From Bordetella genomosp. 5 (GTDB taxonomy: Bacteria > Pseudomonadota > Gammaproteobacteria > Burkholderiales > Burkholderiaceae_B): a stretch of 64,000 nucleotides of DNA. Made by a program: the position numbers and the translations under genes. This document shows, piece after piece, positions 35,894 to 42,865 of the stretch. Location of the stretch: assembly GCF_002261475.1 (NCBI RefSeq), contig NZ_NEVN01000001.1, positions 62,001 to 126,000 on the forward strand, given 5' to 3'. The notes beneath the pieces are model-generated. The model was not told the origin of the DNA. It saw only the letters and a program-made list of their open reading frames with translations, and searched no databases. Each line of letters starts with the position of its first letter. Position 1 is the first letter of the stretch.

Positions 35894-36964
35894 CTATAAC
35901 AACGGCGGGCGCGGCACCTTGATCCCGTGTTCGGCCAGGCGCGCCAGAAAGCGCGGCCAGACCTCGGGGTTGAGCAGGCGGTCGGGCCTGCGTCCGGCCA
36001 GCATGTCGATGATCTGCGTGGCCGAGCCCTGCGCGACCTTGCGCCGGCCCTCGTGCGTCACGCCGCCCGTATGAAAGGCGACGGCCACGTTACTGCGTTG
36101 CAGCAGGCCATTGTGCGGCGGCGGCGGCTCGACCTGCCAGACGTCCAGGCCCGCGCCGGCGAGGTGGCCGGACTCGAGCGCGGCAAGCAGCGCGTCCTCG
36201 TCATGGATGCCGCCGCGCGCGGTGGAAATGAATAGCGCGCCGGGCTTCATCCGGCGCAGCGCGGCCGTGCCGAACATCCCTCGCGTCCCGGCGTTCAGCG
36301 GGCAGTGCAGGCTCACGATGTCGGCCTGCTCCAACAGCGCGGCAAAGGTGACGGGCGCGGCGCCCCGGTCGGTGATCTGCGCGTCGGTCAGCAGCGGATC
36401 GTAGGCGATAACCTTCAAACCGAACCCGGCCGCGATGCGCGCGACGCGGCGCCCGATCTCGCCGATCCCGACGAGGCCGATGACGCGGCCTTCGATCTCT
36501 CGGCCCATCAACGCCTCGCGGCTGACGGCCGTGCCCGCCCGGAGCGCGGCTTCCGATTCGCCCAGCCGCTTCACGAGCGACAACAGCAGGGCGAAGGTCA
36601 TTTCGGCCACCGACGCTGCGTTGGCGCCGGCCTGATTCACCACCGCCACGCCCGCACGGGTGCAGGCGGCCACATCGACGGTGTCGTAACCGGCGCCGCC
36701 CGACGACACGCACAGCAGCTCGGGGCACAGGGCCAGGAGGTTGGCGGACACCTGCCAGCGCGCGGGGACTTCGTCCTTGGCCGCGCTGACATGGTAGGCG
36801 TGGGCGCCGGCCAGGCCGGCCGCGGTCACCGCGTCGCCCTGGGCCGGGAGCACCCGCAGGTCCAGCCTGCTGTCCTGCGCGATCGCCGCGTCGAACGCGG
36901 GATCGATCCACAGATCCAGCCGCACGACGCGCAGATCGGGCCGGCCGACTGATGCACCGCCCAT
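35894..36964 (-). CDS. D-2-hydroxyacid dehydrogenase, NAD-dependent
   Basis: The 356-residue enzyme has the family's NAD-binding motif GLVGIGEIGRRVARIAAGFG and the catalytic Arg (STARGGIHDEDAL), Glu and His (AFHTGGVTHEG) positions. It would interconvert a 2-hydroxy acid and a 2-keto acid. Its ATG lies 2 bp after the stop of the RraA-like gene, indicating translational coupling. The substrate is unknown. Confidence 0.88.
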   Translation of the reverse strand: MGGASVGRPDLRVVRLDLWIDPAFDAAIAQDSRLDLRVLPAQGDAVTAAGLAGAHAYHVSAAKDEVPARWQVSANLLALCPELLCVSSGGAGYDTVDVAACTRAGVAVVNQAGANAASVAEMTFALLLSLVKRLGESEAALRAGTAVSREALMGREIEGRVIGLVGIGEIGRRVARIAAGFGLKVIAYDPLLTDAQITDRGAAPVTFAALLEQADIVSLHCPLNAGTRGMFGTAALRRMKPGALFISTARGGIHDEDALLAALESGHLAGAGLDVWQVEPPPPHNGLLQRSNVAVAFHTGGVTHEGRRKVAQGSATQIIDMLAGRRPDRLLNPEVWPRFLARLAEHGIKVPRPPLL

Positions 36965-36966
36965 GG

Positions 36967-37638
36967 CTAGACTCCCGTGCAGCCCTGCGCACGCAGGCGG
37001 TCGTCGATCCACGAGGTGTCGAGCGTGCCGGCGGCGATGTCGGCCAGCATTTTGGTCTCCACGTCGTGCTTTGCCGCCGCCGCCTGATAGATGGCTTCGG
37101 CCTGTTCGTACGGCACGGCGAGCAGGCCGTCGTCGTCGCCCAGGATCAGGTCGCCCGGCGCGATGGTCATGCCGTCCAGCGCAACCACGCAGTTGATCTC
37201 GCCGGGGCCGTCCTTGTAGGGGCCGCGGTGCGTGACGCCGGCCGCATAGACGGGGAACGCGCTGCGGCGGATGGTGCCGCAGTCGCGGATGGCGCCGTTG
37301 ATGATGATGCCCGCGATGCCGCGCGATTCGGCATAGGTGGTCATGATCTCGCCGATGATGGCGTTGGTCAGGTCGCCGCCGGCGTCGACCACGATCACGT
37401 CGCCGGGCTGTGCCAGGCTCAGCGCCTTGTGCACCAGCAGGTTGTCGCCGGGGCGCGTGCGCACCGTGAGCGCCGGGCCGGCCAGCGGATGACCATTGTG
37501 CATCGGCCGCAGGCGCGCGCCGCCTGCCGTCATGCGCGACATGCAGTCGCTCACGTTGGCCACCGGCACCTCACGGAATTTGTCGACGAGTTCCTTGCTG
37601 ACCGCGCGCTGGCGGGCGTGGATTTCAAAACCTGGCAT
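36967..37638 (-). CDS. RraA-like / HMG-CHA aldolase-family protein
   Basis: The 223-residue protein has the fold marks of RraA and of 4-hydroxy-4-methyl-2-oxoglutarate aldolases: VANVSDCMSRM, GDNLLVHKALSLAQPGDVIV cut here, GGDLTNAIIGE, GIAGIIINGAIRDC and GDLILGDDDGLLAVP. The G-x20-R-D (NGAIRD) motif fits the metal-dependent aldolase/decarboxylase group. A catabolic aldolase or oxaloacetate-decarboxylase role fits its place among dehydrogenase and Bug genes better than RNase E inhibition. AGGAG precedes the start. Confidence 0.82.
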   Translation of the reverse strand: MPGFEIHARQRAVSKELVDKFREVPVANVSDCMSRMTAGGARLRPMHNGHPLAGPALTVRTRPGDNLLVHKALSLAQPGDVIVVDAGGDLTNAIIGEIMTTYAESRGIAGIIINGAIRDCGTIRRSAFPVYAAGVTHRGPYKDGPGEINCVVALDGMTIAPGDLILGDDDGLLAVPYEQAEAIYQAAAAKHDVETKMLADIAAGTLDTSWIDDRLRAQGCTGV

Positions 37639-37674
37639 CACTGCTCCTGATCGCTGAATGGATACGTGTCGGGC

Positions 37675-38640
37675 TTACTGTTTCGGAATACCGGCTTCTT
37701 CCACGACCTTGCCGAAGGCGTCGTGGTCGGCACGGTGGCGGCGGCCCAGGTCTTCGGGCGAACCCGTCAGGACGCTGTAGCCGGCCTCTTCGAGCTTCTT
37801 GATCAATTCCGGATTCGATTGCACCTTGCGCAGTTCGGCGTTCAGCGTGGCGATGACGTCGTCCGGCGTTTTGCCCGGCACCATCAGGCCCCACCAGATC
37901 GACTGGTTGATGGTCGGAAAGCCGCTTTCCGGAAAGGTGGGCACGTCGGGCAGCGCGGGCGAGCGCTCGGTGGCGACGACGCCCAGCGCACGCACCTTGC
38001 CGCCACGGATCTGCGGCAGCAGCGACGCCACCGATCCGACATACATGTCGATCCGGCCGCTGGCCAGGTCGGGGAAGGCCTGGCTCCAGCCGCGATAGGG
38101 CACGTGCATGAGCTCCATCTTGGCCGCCTTGCGCCACAGATAGCCGGTCAGATCGCCGGTGCCGCCGATGCCGGGAATGCCGAGCGAGACCAGGTTGGGT
38201 CGCGCCTGGGCGGCCTTCACGACATCGTTGAGGGTTTTGTAGGGCGAGTCGGGCAGCACGACGAAAACGCTGGGCGAGCTGGCCACCGGGCCCACCGGCT
38301 TGAAGTCCTTGAAGGTGTCGTAGCTGAGCTTGGTGTAGAGCCAGGGGTTCAGCACGATGTTGTCGGTCTGTGCCATGACGAGCGTATGGCCGTCCGGACG
38401 CGCGCGCGACGTGGCGTCCAGCGCCAGGTTGCCGCCGGCGCCGGGCTTGTTTTCGACCACGATGTTCCAGCCGGCATCCTGGCTGATCGCGTTGCCGATC
38501 ATGCGGGTCAGCGTGTCGGTGCCGCCGCCGGGCGGAAAGGGCGAGATCAGGGTGATCGGCGACGAGCCCAGGTCGGCGGCGTGCGCCGCGGCGCAGCCCA
38601 GCACCAGGGTGGCGGCCAGCATTTTCTTGAACAGTTTCAT
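37675..38640 (-). CDS. Bug-family (TctC) periplasmic solute-binding protein
   Basis: The 321-residue protein has a signal peptide (LFKKMLAATLVLGCAAAHA) and the Bug-family pattern: ITLISPFPPGGGTDTLTR, VVENKPGAGGNLALD, VPYRGWSQAFPDLASGRIDM and a domain II with TERSPALPDVPTFPESGFP. Bug proteins bind carboxylates for tripartite tricarboxylate transporters, but most of the many Bug genes in Bordetellae lack adjacent membrane partners, as here. The ligand is presumably the substrate of the surrounding enzymes. Confidence 0.93.
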   Translation of the reverse strand: MKLFKKMLAATLVLGCAAAHAADLGSSPITLISPFPPGGGTDTLTRMIGNAISQDAGWNIVVENKPGAGGNLALDATSRARPDGHTLVMAQTDNIVLNPWLYTKLSYDTFKDFKPVGPVASSPSVFVVLPDSPYKTLNDVVKAAQARPNLVSLGIPGIGGTGDLTGYLWRKAAKMELMHVPYRGWSQAFPDLASGRIDMYVGSVASLLPQIRGGKVRALGVVATERSPALPDVPTFPESGFPTINQSIWWGLMVPGKTPDDVIATLNAELRKVQSNPELIKKLEEAGYSVLTGSPEDLGRRHRADHDAFGKVVEEAGIPKQ

Positions 38641-38699
38641 TGTCTTCCTCACGCAGTGTTTTTCGGATTGGGGTCCGCGCTCTGGGGCGCGGTGGGGGA

Positions 38700-39575
38700 T
38701 CAGGACTGGCGGGCCAGTGTGGTGAGCCAGGCAAGGCGGGCTTCGACCGTGTCGGCGGCAGGGGCCTCGCCCTGGGCGCGCGCGGCTTCGATGCCGCGGG
38801 TGGATCGCGCGAAGAGCGCCTCGACGCCGTTGAGCGCCAGCGGTTCCAGGCCCGCTTCATGCAGTTGGTCGCGCGCTTCGCGCACCTCGGCCAGGCGGCG
38901 CGGCGCATGCAGCACATGCGAGCGCACGAACGAGTCCATGAACGCCGTGAGCGGCGTGCGGTCGATGTCGGCGAGCACTTCGTACAGAGAATCGCGCAGG
39001 CCCATGCGTTCGGCCGCGACCAGGCATTCGACGGAGAGGCTCTCCATCCCCTTGGTCATGATGCTGCGCAGGAGCTTCAGGCGCACCGCGTCGCCGGGCT
39101 GGCCTTCGATGATCCGGACCGTCGCGCCCGCGCTTTCGCCCAGCTCGGTCACGACCGCCGCGCCTTCCCCGGCGCACAGCAACGGCGTCTTCTCGGCCAG
39201 CAGGGCGATGGCGCCCATGATGGCGACGTCCATGAAAGGAATGCCGCGCGCGGCGGCCGCGGCGGCGGCCTTCTGCATGTCGGGGGCGCTGGCCGTGGTG
39301 AAGTCCGCGTAGACCGCATCGGCGCGCAGGTGGCCGAGCGCCTGCGCGGCGACCTCGGCGGCGTTGTAGCCGTAAACGGCCGAGACCACGACGTCCGCCT
39401 CGGCCAGCCAGGGGCCGAGTTCCGCATGCAAGGGCGCGCCGGCCTCGCTGGCACGCGCCGCCATTTCCTCGTCCGTTCGCCATTCGCAGATGCCGACGAT
39501 GCGGTGGCCCGCAGCGGTCCAGGCGCGGGCATAGCAGTGCCCGACTTCGCCGCATCCGATCAGTGCAATTTTCAT
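38700..39575 (-). CDS. NAD(P)-binding dehydrogenase with DUF1932 C-terminal domain
   Basis: The 291-residue protein starts with a Rossmann motif (MKIALIGCGEVGHCYARAW) and continues as a beta-hydroxyacid dehydrogenase-like N-domain (VYADFTTASAPDMQKAAA, FMDVAIMGA). Its C-terminal helical domain is of DUF1932 type, with GDAVRLKLLRSIMTKGMESL holding the catalytic-lysine region. It would oxidise a hydroxy acid with NAD(P)+. It is the first gene of the minus-strand operon. Confidence 0.85.
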   Translation of the reverse strand: MKIALIGCGEVGHCYARAWTAAGHRIVGICEWRTDEEMAARASEAGAPLHAELGPWLAEADVVVSAVYGYNAAEVAAQALGHLRADAVYADFTTASAPDMQKAAAAAAARGIPFMDVAIMGAIALLAEKTPLLCAGEGAAVVTELGESAGATVRIIEGQPGDAVRLKLLRSIMTKGMESLSVECLVAAERMGLRDSLYEVLADIDRTPLTAFMDSFVRSHVLHAPRRLAEVREARDQLHEAGLEPLALNGVEALFARSTRGIEAARAQGEAPAADTVEARLAWLTTLARQS

Positions 39576-39800
39576 TTTAAAAAAAACAATAAAAAAACAA
39601 TGTGTGTTTATAGATCGGGAGTTCTCCGCGTAATAGAGGGTGTTTACCCGTAGAGTTGGGCGGGTGCTGGTACATTAAAAAAACATTAGGACGGGTTTGC
39701 TCTCCCCACGGGGGGCAGCGCGCGGGCCACCCCGGGGGGCCCGCCGCGCGGGTTGAAAGCGATAGACCAGGGCCGGGGGCGACCCCACCGCCCCGGACTC
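39576..39800 (-). promoter_or_regulatory. Upstream region of the catabolic operon
   Basis: Just before the operon's first ATG lies an unusually A/T-rich stretch (39576-39615) with runs of seven to eight A. On the minus strand TATAAA lies at about 39610-39615, a possible -10 box. Further out, 39702-39751 is very GC-rich with CCCCACGGGGGG-type inverted repeats that resemble intergenic repeats common in Burkholderiales. No gene is seen here. Confidence 0.3.
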
Positions 39801-39804
39801 GAAC

Positions 39805-39970
39805 CCGCACCCGCAGCCGGACCCGTATCCGCACCCGCAGCCGGACCCGTACCTGCACCCGCAGCCGGACCCGTACCCGCACCCGCACCCGCACCCGCAC
39901 CCGCACCCGCACCCGCACCCGCACCCGCACCCGCACCCGCACCCGCACCCGCACCCGCACCCGCACCCGC
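39805..39970. repeat. Tandem repeat: three 24-bp units then about 16 copies of CCCGCA
   Basis: Bases 39805-39876 are three near-identical 24-bp units (CCGCACCCGCAGCCGGACCC plus GTAY), each a degenerate set of four hexamers. From 39876 to 39970 the sequence is pure CCCGCA, 15.8 copies. The minus strand reads (GGGTGC)n, so GGG tracts recur every 6 bases with 3-base loops, ideal for G-quadruplex formation. All frames through it are open simply because of the repeat and are not taken as genes. Confidence 0.95.
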
Positions 39971-40000
39971 GTATCGCCTTGCCTCGGCAATGTGGCAGGC

Positions 40001-40027
40001 AAGAAAAAAGGCCACTTGCGTGGCCTT
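40001..40027 (-). terminator. Rho-independent terminator of the NTF2-like gene
   Basis: Read on the minus strand, AAGGCCAC-GCAA-GTGGCCTT forms an 8-bp stem followed at once by a run of T (complement of 40004-40009). It lies about 100 bp past the stop of the gene at 40129. Confidence 0.75.
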
Positions 40028-40128
40028 CTGGTCTTGGGGTGTGGCGCCGTCGAAGGGACGAACGATGCGACAACCGGGCTGGGTGCCTCCTCCGCGGGCA
40101 GCGTTGCGGAGCGTGCCGGCGCGATCGT

Positions 40129-40596
40129 TCAGAGCCCCAGTTCGGACAGCCCCGGATGATCGTCGGGGCGGCGGCCCAGAGGCCAGTGGAATTTGCGCTC
40201 GGACTCCTTGATCGGCATGTCGTTGATGCAGGCGTAGCGGCGGTGCATCAGTCCGTCGGGCATGAATTCCCAGTTTTCGTTGCCGTACGAGCGGAACCAG
40301 TTGCCCGCGTCGTCGTGCCACTCGTAGGCGTAGCGCACGGCAATCCGGTTGCCGTCGTGTACCCAGAGCTCCTTGATGAGGCGGTAGTCGAGTTCCTTCT
40401 TCCACTTCCTGTCGAGGAATGCCTGGGCTTCGGCGCGGTTGTTGGCGAACTCGGCGCGATTGCGCCACTTGGTGTCGAGCGTGTAGGCGAGCGCCACTTT
40501 GGCGGCGTCGCGCGTGTTCCAGCCATCTTCGGCGAGTCGGACTTTCTGGATGGCGGTTTCTTTGGTGAACGGCGGCAGCGGAGGGCGGGTTTCCAT
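40129..40596 (-). CDS. NTF2-like protein, DUF1348 family
   Basis: The 155-residue protein has the DUF1348 pattern with few gaps: [60 protein letters not shown] and [16 protein letters not shown]2-fold proteins are small cups that bind hydrophobic ligands or act as enzymes; no activity is known for this group to me. It is divergent from a TetR regulator, with three copies of one operator in between, so it is the regulator's probable target. Confidence 0.88.
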   Translation of the reverse strand: METRPPLPPFTKETAIQKVRLAEDGWNTRDAAKVALAYTLDTKWRNRAEFANNRAEAQAFLDRKWKKELDYRLIKELWVHDGNRIAVRYAYEWHDDAGNWFRSYGNENWEFMPDGLMHRRYACINDMPIKESERKFHWPLGRRPDDHPGLSELGL

Positions 40597-40621
40597 GGTG
40601 GCTCCTGGGAGAAGGAAAGAA

Positions 40622-40639
40622 GTAGAACGATCTGTCTAC
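40622..40639. promoter_or_regulatory. TetR operator copy 1
   Basis: GTAGA-N8-TCTAC is a perfect inverted repeat (GTAGAACGATCTGTCTAC). It is the first of three similar 18-bp sites between the NTF2-like and TetR genes, 26 bp ahead of the NTF2-like start. Confidence 0.75.
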
Positions 40640-40657
40640 CTGCGCAGATTAGCGCAG

Positions 40658-40675
40658 GTGGAACGACCTGTCTAC
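40658..40675. promoter_or_regulatory. TetR operator copy 2
   Basis: GTGGAACGACCTGTCTAC differs from copy 1 at two positions and starts 36 bp after it. Confidence 0.75.
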
Positions 40676-40690
40676 TTCTGATTGCAGGAG

Positions 40691-40708
40691 GTGGACCGGT
40701 CTGTCTAC
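40691..40708. promoter_or_regulatory. TetR operator copy 3
   Basis: GTGGACCGGTCTGTCTAC starts 33 bp after copy 2 and ends 8 bp before the TetR start codon, where bound repressor would block its own expression. Confidence 0.75.
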
Positions 40709-40716
40709 AATGCGTC

Positions 40717-41286
40717 ATGGCCCGCCACATTTCCCCCCCCGACGATCTCCCGCCGCGCGAGCGCATCCTGCATGCGGCCCATGCGCTGTTCTATGGGCAG
40801 GGCATCCGCGCCACCGGGATCGACAAGATCATCGAAGCCGCTTCCGTCACCAAGGTGACGTTCTATCGGCACTATCCCAGCAAGGAGCTGTTGGTGACGG
40901 CGTATCTCGAGTTTCGCCACGAGCGGTGGATCCGCTGGTTTCGCGAGAGCCTCGAGCTGAATCTGGCCGCCGGCACCTCGAAGATCGATGCGCTGGCCTT
41001 CACGCTGCGCGACTGGTTCGAGCGCGAGGAATTTCGGGGTTGCGCTTTTCTGAACGCGGCGGCCGAGTTCGGCTCGACCCATCCCGACATTCTGCAGGTG
41101 GTGCGCGACCACAAGAACGACGTCGCTACATGCCTGAACGAGGTCTTCGAGAGCCGCGACGCAGGTCTGGGGCGCTGCCTGACGGTCGCCATCGACGGCG
41201 CCATCGTGCACGCGCAGATGGGCGAATCGGCCGACCGCGCCATCGACGCGCTGCGCGGGCTCGCGCGCTGCGTGCTGGACGACTGA
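40717..41286 (+). CDS. TetR/AcrR-family transcriptional regulator
   Basis: The 189-residue protein has the N-terminal TetR helix-turn-helix (RERILHAAHALFYGQGIRAT, then IDKIIEAASVTKVTFYRHYPSKE) and a ligand domain with WFEREEFRGCAFLNAAAEFG, a pattern found in many TetR proteins controlling oxidoreductase or NTF2-like genes. Three operator copies fill the gap to the divergent NTF2-like gene, so it represses both. The ATG at 40717 is chosen because the conserved domain starts 14 residues later. Confidence 0.92.
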   Translation: MARHISPPDDLPPRERILHAAHALFYGQGIRATGIDKIIEAASVTKVTFYRHYPSKELLVTAYLEFRHERWIRWFRESLELNLAAGTSKIDALAFTLRDWFEREEFRGCAFLNAAAEFGSTHPDILQVVRDHKNDVATCLNEVFESRDAGLGRCLTVAIDGAIVHAQMGESADRAIDALRGLARCVLDD

Positions 41287-41303
41287 GCGCGGCGGCGACG
41301 GCC

Positions 41304-42551
41304 TCAGCCCGCGGCTTTTTTCTGGTGTGCGGGGGGCGAGGCCGTCGGCGCGGTTCCGGGTGCGGGCGCGAGGCGGCCGTTGAGGATGCCGTAGGCGAGC
41401 AGGCCGATCAGCAGGCCCCAGAATGCGCCGCCGATGCCGAGCATCTTGATGTTGGCGGCCGCGGCCAGAAAGGTGATCAACGACGCCTCGCGCGTTCTGG
41501 CATCGTTCAGGGCGAGGGCCAGGCTCGTGCCGATGGTGCCGAGTAGCGCGAGCCCGGCGAGCGTCGCGATGAAGGTGGCCGGGAACGCCATGAAGACGGC
41601 AGCCAGCGTGACGCCGAACACACCGACGAGGATATAGAAAATACCCGCGGCGATGCCCGCGACCCAGCGCTTGGACGGGTCTTCGTGCGCCTCTTTGCCG
41701 GTGCAGATCGCCGCCGTGATGGCGGCGACATTGAAGGCATGCGATCCGAACGACGCCATGACCAGCGAGCCGAGCCCGGTGACCGCCACGATGGGGTTGG
41801 CGCTGGTTCGAAAGCCGTCGTTGCGCAACACCAGCATGCCCGGCATGTACTGGCCCGTCAGCGTGATCAGGAACAAGGGCAGCGCGACGCTCAGCAGCGC
41901 GTTCAACGAGAACGCCGGCATGGTGAATACGGGCTGCGCCAGCTGCAGTTGCAGGCCGGCCAGATCCACGCGGTCTTGCAAGAGGAGGTAGGCCAGGCCG
42001 AGAACCAGGATGCCGACAATCGCGTAGCGCGCGGTGAAGCGCTTCAACACCACGTACGCGAGAATGAGCAGCCCCGCGAGCACCGGGTCGAGGCTCATGC
42101 TGCCGAATGCGCCGATGCCGAATTGCAGCAGGATGCCCGCCAGCAGGCCCGCCGCGATGCCGGGCGGGATGAGTCGGATGACGCGCTCGAAGCATCCGGA
42201 CAGGCCGAGGACGACGAATGCCGCCGCCGAGATAAGATACGCGCCGATGGCTTCGGCGTAGGACGTGGTCGCCAGGGCCGTCACCAGAAACGCGGCCGCG
42301 GGTGTGGACCACGCCGTGATGATCGGCTCGCGGGTCACCCAGCTGAGAAATATCCCCGTGACGCCCACGCCGATCGAGATCGACCAGACCCACGAGGCGG
42401 TGAGCTCGGGGCTGAGGCCCGCCACCTTGGCCGCCTGAAAGACGAGCACGAAAGTGCCGCCGTAGTTGACGATGACGGAGATCAGCCCCGCGACGATGGG
42501 ATGGGTAAGGTCGCTTGCGCGAAGCGAAACGTGGGGGGCGGTGGATGCCAT
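41304..42551 (-). CDS. BenE-family benzoate/H+ symporter-like transporter
   Basis: The 415-residue inner-membrane protein has about twelve membrane helices and BenE landmarks: VNYGGTFVLVFQAAKVAGLS, REPIITAWSTPAAAFL, LIPPGIAAGLLAGILLQFG and VTGLGSLVMASFGSHAFNVA with AAICTGKEAHEDPSKRW. BenE of Acinetobacter imports benzoate, and relatives may carry other aromatic acids or purines. No benzoate catabolic genes are in the window, so the substrate is open. Divergent MocR gene at 42866 is the likely regulator. The ATG at 42551 is chosen (MASTAPHVSL). Confidence 0.88.
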   Translation of the reverse strand: MASTAPHVSLRASDLTHPIVAGLISVIVNYGGTFVLVFQAAKVAGLSPELTASWVWSISIGVGVTGIFLSWVTREPIITAWSTPAAAFLVTALATTSYAEAIGAYLISAAAFVVLGLSGCFERVIRLIPPGIAAGLLAGILLQFGIGAFGSMSLDPVLAGLLILAYVVLKRFTARYAIVGILVLGLAYLLLQDRVDLAGLQLQLAQPVFTMPAFSLNALLSVALPLFLITLTGQYMPGMLVLRNDGFRTSANPIVAVTGLGSLVMASFGSHAFNVAAITAAICTGKEAHEDPSKRWVAGIAAGIFYILVGVFGVTLAAVFMAFPATFIATLAGLALLGTIGTSLALALNDARTREASLITFLAAAANIKMLGIGGAFWGLLIGLLAYGILNGRLAPAPGTAPTASPPAHQKKAAG

Positions 42552-42613
42552 GGCGACGCGAAACTCCTGGGAACGGGCGGACTGCCTTCGGCGATTTTTT
42601 AACGCTAGAATGG

Positions 42614-42639
42614 TCCGAATAAGCCGACCAATATTCGGA
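42614..42639. promoter_or_regulatory. Inverted repeat between transporter and MocR genes
   Basis: TCCGAATA (42614-42621) and TATTCGGA (42632-42639) form a perfect 8-bp inverted repeat with a 10-bp spacer, 63 bp ahead of the benE-like start. Related CCGAA/TATTCGG arms lie in front of the other MocR gene (389-408). A MocR binding site is a reasonable guess. Confidence 0.45.
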
Positions 42640-42719
42640 AGTCGAGCAGACCATTGGCGCTTGCCTGCTTGCTCGCTCGCTCGCAGCGGCCGCCGCGGCA
42701 GGCGTGGCCCGCGTGGGGC

Positions 42720-42780
42720 TTCCGGCGTGCGACGCCCGGCGTGGCGACGCCCGGCGTGGCGACGCCCGGCATGCGACCGC
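42720..42780. repeat. 15-bp direct repeats upstream of the MocR gene
   Basis: GTGGCGACGCCCGGC occurs twice exactly, preceded by a 14-bp variant and followed by a diverged copy (ATGCGACCGCCCGGA). The stretch 42640-42865 has no gene I accept; an open frame through the repeats has repeat-driven composition. Direct repeats ahead of MocR genes can be regulator sites, but slippage is equally likely. Confidence 0.55.
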
Positions 42781-42865
42781 CCGGAATGAGACCGCCCCGT
42801 GCGCCCCGACGCAAGGCGCGAGCCGCCAGGCAATGTCAGGGCAAAGGGTTCAGGGGCCAACACAT

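Noticed and set aside
39785-39812. tRNA-like T arm (minus strand GGTTCGAGTCC)
   Set aside because: The T stem does not pair properly (two of five pairs fail), and no D arm, anticodon arm or acceptor stem was found next to it.
39805-39970. CRISPR array
   Set aside because: The units are contiguous 6-bp and 24-bp repeats without unique spacers, and no cas genes are near.
39577-40211. Open frames on both strands through the CCCGCA array (poly Arg-Thr, Ala-Pro, Arg-Val or Gly-Ala)
   Set aside because: A hexamer without stop codons keeps up to six frames open. No start with a ribosome site and no non-repeat domain supports any of them.
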